Part shown: piece by piece, positions 1-5,151 of the stretch
Layout of the letters: each line of letters begins with the position of its first letter
Numbering within the stretch: position 1 is the first letter of the stretch
Source of the DNA: 2-01-FULL-45-10 sp964433975
GTDB taxonomy: Bacteria; Omnitrophota; Gorgyraeia; 2-01-FULL-45-10
Assembly: GCA_964433975.1 (NCBI GenBank)
Contig: CAYSSS010000089.1
Coordinates: 1-5,151, forward strand
Direction of reading: 5' to 3'
DNA length: 5,151 nt
Program-made: the position numbers and the translations under genes
The notes under the pieces: generated by a model
The model's input: only the letters and a program-made list of their open reading frames with translations
Told to the model about the DNA's origin: nothing
Databases searched by the model: none

Positions 1-900
1 TCTTTTAAAATCCCACTGCCCGATGGCCAGGAATACGCCTATTATCATCGACACGGCGCCTAGAAACATGAGAATAGCCAAGACACCGTCGTTTACGCCG
101 AGGACATTAAAAAATATCCTCGACAGCGCATATACGCCGAGCACCTTTATCAGTACGCCCGAGAGCATTGCCGATATCGGGGCAGGCGCTGACGGATGCG
201 CGTCCGGAAGCCATGCGTGGAACGGAACGAGCGCCGCCTTTAGCCCGAAGCCCATGAGGAAGAGGACGCTGACGAACGGCACTACTTTGCCGCCTCCCTG
301 CCTGGCCAGAGCCTGGGCCATATCGGCCATATTCAACGTCGAGGTGTAGCTGTACATGAAGGCTATGCCGAGCAGTATAAAGCTCGAAGCGACTGAACCC
401 ATGACCGCGTACTTGAAAGAGGCTTCTAGCTCCTCGGACTCGGTCCCGAACGCGACCAACGCGTAGCTCGATATTGACGCTATCTCCAGGAAGACATAAA
501 GGTTGAACATGTCCCCGGTTATTACTACACCGTTTATGCCGGTGACCATAAGCATGAATAACGTGTAAAATTTCCACTTATCGGTATATTTCTTCATATA
601 ATCGATGGCGTAGAGCGATACCAGAAACGCCACCAGATTTATGGTGATGAGCATGAAAGCCGTCAGGCTATCAACCACCAACGATATCCCTATAGGGGGA
701 GGCCAGCCTCCGACTTTGTAGACCATGATATGGCTCGGTATACTGCTTACCGTGACCGCCGCGCAGAAGGAAAATACCAATAGGGCAAGACAGGCGCAAT
801 TGGAGAGAATGTCCCCCAGCCGCCTGAAAGATTTTGCCGCCAGAGCGATCAGGAAAGCGGCTGCCATCGGCACTATTATGAATAGAGGTACTATGTTCAT
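1..900 (-). CDS. mnhD: Mrp/Mnh antiporter subunit D (MbhH-like, NuoM/N family), 3' end beyond window
   Basis: Membrane antiporter-like subunit that carries ions in Mrp antiporters and Mbh-type hydrogenases. Reading from ATG 900-898 gives 300 open codons to the left edge with no stop. The family is about 490-500 residues, so roughly 60% is present. The N-terminus (MNIVPLFIIVPMAAAFLIAL) is a typical first membrane helix. Key residues are all present: Glu139 in YVFLEIASISSYALV (transmembrane helix 5, the counterpart of MrpD Glu137), Lys221 in GFGLKAALVPFHAWLPDAHP (helix 7, counterpart of MrpD Lys219), and Lys252 in SGVLIKVLGVYAL (helix 8). HPSAPAPISAML is the usual helix-breaking loop. The start lies 10 nt after the mnhC stop. 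AAAGGA stands upstream but at a long spacing of 13 nt, so translation may be coupled to mnhC. Ile codons are strongly biased to ATA (18 of 25). Assignment to the NuoM/MrpD superfamily is certain; MrpD rather than another paralogue is inferred from gene order. Confidence 0.93.
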   Translation of the reverse strand, partial: MNIVPLFIIVPMAAAFLIALAAKSFRRLGDILSNCACLALLVFSFCAAVTVSSIPSHIMVYKVGGWPPPIGISLVVDSLTAFMLITINLVAFLVSLYAIDYMKKYTDKWKFYTLFMLMVTGINGVVITGDMFNLYVFLEIASISSYALVAFGTESEELEASFKYAVMGSVASSFILLGIAFMYSYTSTLNMADMAQALARQGGGKVVPFVSVLFLMGFGLKAALVPFHAWLPDAHPSAPAPISAMLSGVLIKVLGVYALSRIFFNVLGVNDGVLAILMFLGAVSMIIGVFLAIGQWDFKR

Positions 901-910
901 TTGTATCTGA

Positions 911-1249
911 TCATCCTTTAAGCTTATCCATTTTGGTTATATCGAATGTTCCGTATTTTTCGTAAATCCTTATGGCGATGGCGACCATAAGCGCGGTAAC
1001 AGCCAGGCCTATGACTATCGCCGTCAATACGAGCGCCTGCGGCAGTGGATCGACCATATTTTCTATTGTCCGGCCATGTTCAAGTATCGGGGAGCGGCCA
1101 TGGCCGCGGTAGCCTATCAGGACCAGAAAAAGGTTCACCGCGTATTCTATTATGCCGATACCTATTATTATCTTGATAAGGTTCCTCTTCCTGAGGACAC
1201 AATAGACCCCGATCGAGAATAGCACCAGACATAAAAAGTAAGCTGTCAT
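911..1249 (-). CDS. mnhC: Mrp/Mnh antiporter subunit C (MbhG-like, NuoK family)
   Basis: Small three-helix membrane protein of 112 residues, the usual size for MnhC/MrpC, MbhG and NuoK. It is part of the ion path between the antiporter-like subunits and the rest of the membrane arm. Visible helices are at about residues 3-19, 25-47 and 69-95. Glu35 in IIGIGIIEYAVNL is the buried acidic residue shared with NuoK. The stretch DPLPQALVLTAIVIG (residues 67-81) is diagnostic for the MnhC/MbhG branch rather than for complex I NuoK, and the 20-residue loop between helices 2 and 3 also fits that branch. The start ATG at 1249 has AAGGA 9 nt upstream and begins 4 nt after the mnhB stop, so the two are probably co-translated. 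The stop is TGA at 911-913. No anomalies were seen. Confidence 0.95.
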   Translation of the reverse strand: MTAYFLCLVLFSIGVYCVLRKRNLIKIIIGIGIIEYAVNLFLVLIGYRGHGRSPILEHGRTIENMVDPLPQALVLTAIVIGLAVTALMVAIAIRIYEKYGTFDITKMDKLKG

Positions 1250-1253
1250 TATC

Positions 1254-1730
1254 TTATTTCCTTCTCTTTTCCAGGTCTCTGTCGACCTTCTGCATCAATA
1301 CCAGCGTGACGAACATGAGGAAGAGAGCGCCGCCTACCATCAGGCCTATCGCGACCTCATATAGAGGTATACTTCCTTCGCTGAAGAGATTAAATGGCAT
1401 CTTATACCTGAAGAGCGTATTCAGAAAGAAGGCGCCCTTCGTAAAACCGAGCATCGCTACGGATAAGAATATCAGCGCCCCGGCGCTTATCATCACGCGG
1501 GCGAACGGAACGGTCAGTTTCTTCAGGGCCATGTCCTTGCCGAACGCCAGCATTATGTGAATAAAAGAGAGCGCTATGATCACGCCGCCGGCGAATCCTC
1601 CACCAGGCGAAGAATGGCCGTTGAATATCAGGTATATACCGTATAGCAGTATGAGCCCTACCGTAAGGCGGGTTACCGTCTTAACGATCAAAGTCATGCC
1701 GATCTCATTCTTTATGTTATTTATCTCCAC
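1254..1730 (-). CDS. mnhB: Mrp/Mnh antiporter subunit B (MbhF-like)
   Basis: Four-helix membrane subunit of 158 residues, found in Mrp antiporters and Mrp-linked hydrogenases but not in complex I. Its presence marks the cluster as Mrp-linked and probably Na+-handling. The family signature GHSSPGGGFAGGVIIA (residues 38-53) is clear, and PLYEVAIGLMVGGALFLMF (122-140) holds the conserved Glu125 of the last helix. The C-terminus is strongly charged (KVDRDLEKRRK). The start is taken as GTG at 1730, because AGGAAGG at 1737-1743 lies an ideal 6 nt upstream. An in-frame ATG at 1697 would give a 147-residue protein starting MTLIVKTV, close to the usual family N-terminus, but with only a weak GAG upstream. 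The GTG start overlaps the end of the preceding gene by 14 nt in another frame, which suggests translational coupling. Confidence 0.95.
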   Translation of the reverse strand: MEINNIKNEIGMTLIVKTVTRLTVGLILLYGIYLIFNGHSSPGGGFAGGVIIALSFIHIMLAFGKDMALKKLTVPFARVMISAGALIFLSVAMLGFTKGAFFLNTLFRYKMPFNLFSEGSIPLYEVAIGLMVGGALFLMFVTLVLMQKVDRDLEKRRK

Positions 1731-2259
1731 CCTGCGCCTTCCTGCGCCCTATCCTGCGCATAACCGCTAAAACGCCTATAGCGGCCGTGAAAAGTACCGT
1801 CACTTCTCCCAGCGTATCGTAACCTCTAAAGTCCAATATGATTGCGCTCACTATATTGGGCGCGCCTGTCTTAGAGTAACCCTGCTCCAGATATGTGCCG
1901 GAGACGCGCATTATAGCGTCTCCGAAGCGCGGCAGGTTCTTCAACGAGAAATAAGCGAAACCTAAAAAGATGGCGAGAAAAGAGAGAGTGGCCATTGTAT
2001 TAAATACCCATCTTCCCGACGTACTGAACGGCAGGTCTTTCTTTATCGTGGCGCGGATAAGTATTATCAAACATAATATCTCTACCACCAGCTGCGTTAT
2101 CGCCAGGTCCGGCGCCTTGAGCACCAAAAACGCCATCGAGAGGCCCAGGCCCGCGGCGCCTACGGCGACGACGCTCGAAAGAAGATCTTTCACCCTGACC
2201 GCGACCACGGCCGCGATTATCATGAAGACAAGCAATAGGTGTATCTCTATCATATCCAT
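1717..2259 (-). CDS. DUF4040 membrane protein: fused MbhD + MbhE (MrpA C-terminal domain equivalent)
   Basis: Membrane protein of 180 residues equal to two subunits that are separate in Pyrococcus Mbh (MbhD and MbhE), and to the C-terminal domain of MrpA. The MbhD-like half (about 1-75) has VKDLLSSVVAVGAAGLGLS and then LKAPDLAITQLVVE, with Lys48, Asp51 and Glu60 in the membrane. After a short basic linker (KKDLPFSTSGR) comes an MbhE-like half: a helix at about 85-107, then the signature TGAPNIVSAIILDFRGYDTL (131-150) and GEVTVLFTAAIGV (151-163). The charged residues Asp143, Arg145, Asp148 and Glu152 lie in the region that lines the presumed ion path near the MrpB/C subunits. The start ATG at 2259 has AGG 9 nt upstream. 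It lies 6 nt past the stop of the NuoL-like gene and in the same frame. The stop is TAA at 1717-1719. The family is secure; the individual role is inferred from Mrp and Mbh. Confidence 0.92.
   Translation of the reverse strand: MDMIEIHLLLVFMIIAAVVAVRVKDLLSSVVAVGAAGLGLSMAFLVLKAPDLAITQLVVEILCLIILIRATIKKDLPFSTSGRWVFNTMATLSFLAIFLGFAYFSLKNLPRFGDAIMRVSGTYLEQGYSKTGAPNIVSAIILDFRGYDTLGEVTVLFTAAIGVLAVMRRIGRRKAQGGDK
1737..1743 (-). promoter_or_regulatory. Ribosome binding site for mnhB GTG start
   Basis: AGGAAGG on the minus strand, 6 nt before the GTG at 1730 and inside the coding end of the upstream gene. It is the best Shine-Dalgarno match in the window. It favours the GTG start over the internal ATG at 1697. 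Confidence 0.65.
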
Positions 2260-2265
2260 ATCATT

Positions 2266-4071
2266 CTACCTAAAAAATAAAAATATAAACATACCTATCA
2301 TGCCCAGAAGGCACCAGACCAGGTACGTGGGCAGCACCCCGTTGTGAAGATACTGTAACATCTTTGTAAGGGAAAATACGGCGTTCCTGCCCTGATCGTA
2401 TATATCGAGCGCTCCGGCTTCTTCGCTCCTGTAAAAACGGTCCAGGAATTTCATCTTTTTGATCGTATCGTAGAACTCCACTCCGGAAACCCTCTTCAAC
2501 AAAGCAGGGTCTTCCCCTCCGATAAATACGGAAACGGAACGGCCGCGCTTTGGCGCGAGAAAGATATACATGATAAGTCCCAACAATATTCCCGCTATTA
2601 TGAGAGCCGTGGCGGTTCCGGCGTTCCATATTCCCAAATAAGAGAATCCTTTTCCTATGGCCGGTATTATGAAGAGGCGCAGCGGTATCGCGAACGCGAA
2701 TATTCCGAAGATAGCGCAGATAGCCGCCAGCACTACCATGGGCAGCAGCATAAACAGCCCCACCTCTTTAACCCGCGCCATGCCGGATGACGGCCGGCCC
2801 AGGAACACAGCGTGAAGCAGTTTAAGAAATGACGCCACGGTCAGGACGCTGCCCAGCATCGCCGAGATGAGCCACAATATCCATATATGGTTCTTGCTGC
2901 CGCCGAGCTCTATTATCCCCTGGTATATCATCCACTTCGACACAAATCCGTTGAAGGGCGGGATACCGGATATCGAAAGAGAGGCCACTAAAAAACATAC
3001 GAAAGTCACCGGCATATATTTCGCCAGACCTCCCAGCTTTGACAGATCGGTGGTATCGGTCCTCTTCTCGACCGCGCCTGCGCTTAAGAAGAGGCATGAT
3101 TTATATATAGCGTGGTTCAGCATATGAAATAACCCGCCGGCGATGCCGATGGGGTTGCCCGTGCCTATGCCGAGCACCATGTATCCCACCTGGGAAACCG
3201 CGTGATATCCCAGGAGCCTCTTGAGATCGTGCTGGACGAGCGCTATCATTACGGCGTAGATGATGGTGATCGATCCTATCACCATCAGAATGGTATTGGA
3301 GAGACCGTTCATGACGAATAGATTTAAAGATGCCCGGGCAAGAAGATATATGCCGAGCAGTTTATCCAATGAGGCCGGCAGATAAGCGGTAACCGGCGTC
3401 GGTCCGTCCTCTGCAACATCCGGAAGCCAGGAATGAAAAGGGACCGCTCCGGCCTTGGCGAAACTTGCTATAGCTATCGACAGGAAGGCTATGTAAGAGA
3501 GAGCGCCGGACAATTCAAGGTGTGTCTGGTTCATGGCAAAGGTTCCCGAGAGCTTCCACATCAAACCTATGCCGAATATCATGAGCGCATCCGTGCCGCC
3601 TATTACGATCATGCTCTTCTTTGCCGCGGCGGAGGCCTTCTCGGTTCCCTGTATATTGACCAGTAGATATAAGGTAGCCGCCAATATACCCCAGAAGAAT
3701 AGAAGCGTTATAAGATTATTGGCGAAAGCCGCGCCAAGAGAGCTGCCGAGAGTTATCAGCACATAGCCGAAGTATCTTCCGTTCTTCTTTTCGATAAAAC
3801 CGAATGAATATATGACGACCAGGAAGGCGAAGAATGCTATACCTATGCCCGCAAGCGCGGCCAGGTTATCCACTATGAACGGAGGAACAGTTACCGGCGG
3901 CCAGTAGAGAGGCTTCAATATGAATACGCGGATGGTGGCGGCCAATACGGCCAGCGTAGTCAGAAACGACAGAAGCTTCGTAATGATCTTGAGCCTCTCG
4001 GGAATAAAGAGGCAGACCACCCCGATCGCTATCGGAACGAACATGACATAAGCGAGAAAATTCATCATCAT
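2266..4071 (-). CDS. NuoL/MrpA-type antiporter-like subunit of energy-converting hydrogenase
   Basis: Large polytopic membrane protein of 601 residues, close to NuoL (613 in E. coli) and longer than the roughly 500 of MrpD. The proton-antiporter core covers about 65-430. Recognised residues are Lys206 in AKAGAVPFHSWLPDVAEDG (helix 7), Lys237 in LPASLDKLLGIYLLAR (helix 8), HDLKRLLGYHAVSQVGYM (281-298), HMLNHAIYKSCLFL (316-329) with Lys324, and Lys417 in SFLKLLHAVFLG (helix 12). The helix 5 Glu expected in the FWE motif is Gly128 (FFWGILAATLYLLV). After the core comes an extension: a helix at about 485-505, a charged stretch at 508-572, and a last membrane helix (LPTYLVWCLLGMIGMFIFLF), matching the helix 15, lateral helix and helix 16 layout of NuoL/MrpA. 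Three ATG codons in tandem (4071, 4068, 4065) could start it. There is no Shine-Dalgarno, and an in-frame TGA at 4084-4086 excludes an earlier start. With the next gene it is collinear with MrpA. Confidence 0.93.
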   Translation of the reverse strand: MMMNFLAYVMFVPIAIGVVCLFIPERLKIITKLLSFLTTLAVLAATIRVFILKPLYWPPVTVPPFIVDNLAALAGIGIAFFAFLVVIYSFGFIEKKNGRYFGYVLITLGSSLGAAFANNLITLLFFWGILAATLYLLVNIQGTEKASAAAKKSMIVIGGTDALMIFGIGLMWKLSGTFAMNQTHLELSGALSYIAFLSIAIASFAKAGAVPFHSWLPDVAEDGPTPVTAYLPASLDKLLGIYLLARASLNLFVMNGLSNTILMVIGSITIIYAVMIALVQHDLKRLLGYHAVSQVGYMVLGIGTGNPIGIAGGLFHMLNHAIYKSCLFLSAGAVEKRTDTTDLSKLGGLAKYMPVTFVCFLVASLSISGIPPFNGFVSKWMIYQGIIELGGSKNHIWILWLISAMLGSVLTVASFLKLLHAVFLGRPSSGMARVKEVGLFMLLPMVVLAAICAIFGIFAFAIPLRLFIIPAIGKGFSYLGIWNAGTATALIIAGILLGLIMYIFLAPKRGRSVSVFIGGEDPALLKRVSGVEFYDTIKKMKFLDRFYRSEEAGALDIYDQGRNAVFSLTKMLQYLHNGVLPTYLVWCLLGMIGMFIFLFFR

Positions 4072-4082
4072 AATTTTAAGTC

Positions 4083-4162
4083 GTCATTGCGAGGAGGCCT
4101 TTAGGCCGACGAAGCAATCTCTAAAGTTGAGATTGCTTCGGCCCTTCGGGCCTCGCAATGAC
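4083..4162. repeat. 80-bp palindromic repeat (REP/MITE-like), overlaps end of hydrogenase gene
   Basis: The ends are a perfect 12-bp inverted pair, GTCATTGCGAGG (4083-4094) and CCTCGCAATGAC (4151-4162). An inner perfect 11-bp pair, GAAGCAATCTC (4111-4121) and GAGATTGCTTC (4129-4139), encloses a 7-nt loop. Between the two pairs each arm has its own small hairpin: GGCC-TTTA-GGCC at 4096-4107 on the left, and GGCCC-TTC-GGGCC at 4140-4152 on the right. The whole element can fold into a cloverleaf-like cruciform or RNA. Repeats beginning GTCATTGCGAG with an inner GAAGCAATCTC are familiar dispersed palindromes in many bacterial genomes, and the peptide read from them (VIAR...KQS) is a known by-product (recalled, not searched). 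No second copy lies in this window. No T-run follows the hairpin on the minus strand, so it is not a convincing intrinsic terminator. Confidence 0.88.
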
Positions 4163-5151
4163 AGTTCGCTCTTTTATGAGCCTTGTCTTTTCCTGCGACA
4201 ACCTTATGAGCTCATTGACATCCATGACCTGCTTGTCGCGGTCATCCACTATCAGCATCCTCTCCGTGCAGCAGTAACAGGGGTCTATCGCGGCCAGTAT
4301 TATCGTCGCGTCGGATATAGTCTCTCCCACCACGGTCTCCCTGAATGTCGGGAAGTTCATGTATGTGGGGGCGCGCACCTTGTGCCTTACCGCCGAATTC
4401 GTCCCGTCAGATTTTATATAATGGAAGACCTCTCCCCTGGGCGCCTCCGCCTGTCCGATCCCCTCTCCGACAGGTATATCTTTGGGATTTGAATCTATCG
4501 GGCCTTCCGGCATCTTGTCGAGGCACTGCCTGACTATGCTGACCGATTCGAACATCTCCAGTATCCTCACCACGGCCTTCGCGAATACGTCCCCCTCTTT
4601 CTGGACGATGACGTTCCACTTTACCCTGTCGTATACCGCATAGGGATGATCGCGCCTGACATCGATATCCACGTCCGATGCCCTGGCGACAGGCCCTATA
4701 GCAGAGTAATCTATAGCGGCCTCTTTTGTCAGTATACCTACGCCTTTAAGACGCTCGTGCAACACGGGATCATCAAGGACGGCGCCTTTGAGCATGGTAA
4801 GATGCGTCGTGAACTCATCCAGCCTCTTCAATATATAAGGTACATGCTCTTTCTCTATATCGCGCCTCACGCCTCCCACCTTATGCATGGCGTAGTTCTG
4901 GCGATTGCCCGTAACGGTCTCCATTATGTCGCATATAGGCTCACGGTACTTCCACGCCCACATGAAGACTGTGTTGTAACCTATGAAATGCCCGGCCAGC
5001 CCCAGCCAGAGCATATGAGAATGGAGCCTCTCGAGTTCCTGGCATATGGTGCGTATATAGAGGGCCCTCTCAGGGACTTCTGTACCGCCTATGTCCTCGA
5101 GCGCCTGGCAGCACGCTATCGGATGGCTTGAAGAACAGATGCCGCATATGC
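4121..5151 (-). CDS. Group 4 [NiFe] hydrogenase large (catalytic) subunit, 5' end beyond window
   Basis: Catalytic subunit of a membrane-bound energy-converting hydrogenase (MbhL, EchE and HycE family), which reduces H+ or oxidises H2 on the cytoplasmic side. The frame stays open to the right edge: 342 codons are visible and about 60-65 N-terminal residues are missing, judged from the family. The first nickel-binding motif ICGICSSSHPIACC (5108-5149) and the second, DPCYCCTER (4259-4285), are both complete, giving all four Cys ligands. This separates it from NuoD of complex I and from cofactor-less relatives. Other family marks are GNRQNYAMHKVGGVRRDI (4857-4910) and EAPRGEVFHYI (4415-4447). 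After DPCYCCTER come Met and 44 more residues, the position where E. coli HycE (after Arg537) is cleaved during nickel insertion, so this should be a precursor tail. Its last 13 residues and TAG stop are supplied by the palindromic repeat. The ATG at 5014 is internal (after ELERLHSH) and is not the start. Confidence 0.95.
   Translation of the reverse strand, partial: ICGICSSSHPIACCQALEDIGGTEVPERALYIRTICQELERLHSHMLWLGLAGHFIGYNTVFMWAWKYREPICDIMETVTGNRQNYAMHKVGGVRRDIEKEHVPYILKRLDEFTTHLTMLKGAVLDDPVLHERLKGVGILTKEAAIDYSAIGPVARASDVDIDVRRDHPYAVYDRVKWNVIVQKEGDVFAKAVVRILEMFESVSIVRQCLDKMPEGPIDSNPKDIPVGEGIGQAEAPRGEVFHYIKSDGTNSAVRHKVRAPTYMNFPTFRETVVGETISDATIILAAIDPCYCCTERMLIVDDRDKQVMDVNELIRLSQEKTRLIKERTVIARPEGPKQSQL

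Noticed and set aside
107..577. 156-codon open frame on the minus strand
   Set aside because: It lies in another frame across the mnhD gene, whose 300-codon frame (900 to 1) has the full MrpD motif set. The alternative translation is rich in Arg, His and Gly with no family likeness.
2266..2268. General recoding of TAG as a sense codon
   Set aside because: Two genes end in TAG, but readthrough of the hydrogenase TAG adds only 14 repeat-derived residues before a TAA, and nothing else in the window requires recoding.
4083..4162. Rho-independent terminator between the hydrogenase and antiporter genes
   Set aside because: The hairpins are strong, but the minus-strand sequence after them (GACTTAAAATTATG) has no T-run, and the next gene clearly belongs to the same complex. 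The symmetric four-part structure fits a dispersed palindrome better.
4083..4162. tRNA or other structured RNA gene, because of the cloverleaf-like fold
   Set aside because: There is no acceptor CCA-type end, anticodon-loop pattern or T-loop consensus, and the near-perfect two-fold symmetry is that of a palindromic repeat.
4121..5014. Hydrogenase gene starting at ATG 5014
   Set aside because: The frame is open to the window edge, and the codons upstream encode the essential ICGIC motif and ELERLHSH, so the ATG is internal.
4646..5131. 161-codon open frame on the plus strand
   Set aside because: It is antisense to the hydrogenase large subunit, which holds clear nickel-binding motifs in this region. 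The antisense translation has no recognisable domain.
4121..5151. Complex I NuoD rather than a hydrogenase
   Set aside because: NuoD lacks the Ni-binding cysteines. Both CxxC motifs and a cleavable tail are present here.

Overview
The window is one continuous run of minus-strand genes, read from the right edge to the left. It encodes part of a membrane-bound, energy-converting [NiFe] hydrogenase (group 4) joined to a Mrp-type cation/proton antiporter module. In transcription order the genes are: the hydrogenase large (catalytic) subunit, cut by the right edge; a 601-residue NuoL/MrpA-type antiporter subunit; a 180-residue DUF4040 protein that corresponds to MbhD plus MbhE, or to the MrpA C-terminal domain; MnhB/MrpB (MbhF); MnhC/MrpC (MbhG, NuoK-like); and MnhD/MrpD (MbhH), cut by the left edge. 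The antiporter genes therefore lie in mrpA(N)-A(C)-B-C-D order directly behind the hydrogenase gene. The last gene has no stop in the window, but its frame is open for 300 codons (900 to 1).

How the parts work together (family knowledge plus inference): the large subunit reduces protons to H2, or runs in reverse, at a Ni-Fe site. The redox energy is passed to the membrane arm, where the two NuoL/MrpD-type subunits and the small MrpB, MrpC and MbhD/E-like subunits move H+ and probably Na+. The small subunit, the NuoH-like and NuoC-like subunits, the ferredoxin-like subunit and the maturation protease are not in the window. They are expected to the right or left of it.

All genes are tightly packed (gaps of 4 to 49 nt and one 14-nt overlap), as in a single operon. 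No promoter, terminator, RNA gene, CRISPR array or transposase gene is visible. The only non-coding feature of note is an 80-bp palindromic repeat at 4083-4162, between the large subunit and the first antiporter gene. It supplies the last 13 codons and the stop of the hydrogenase gene. Those residues fall in the C-terminal tail that a maturation protease normally removes, so the insertion is probably silent in the mature enzyme.

Organism: the complex points to an anaerobe with H2-linked energy metabolism. Codon use is marked: in mnhD, 18 of 25 isoleucine codons are ATA, within a mid-GC genome. Together with the palindromic repeat this would suit an uncultured bacterial lineage such as Omnitrophota, but that is a weak guess and could be wrong at phylum level.
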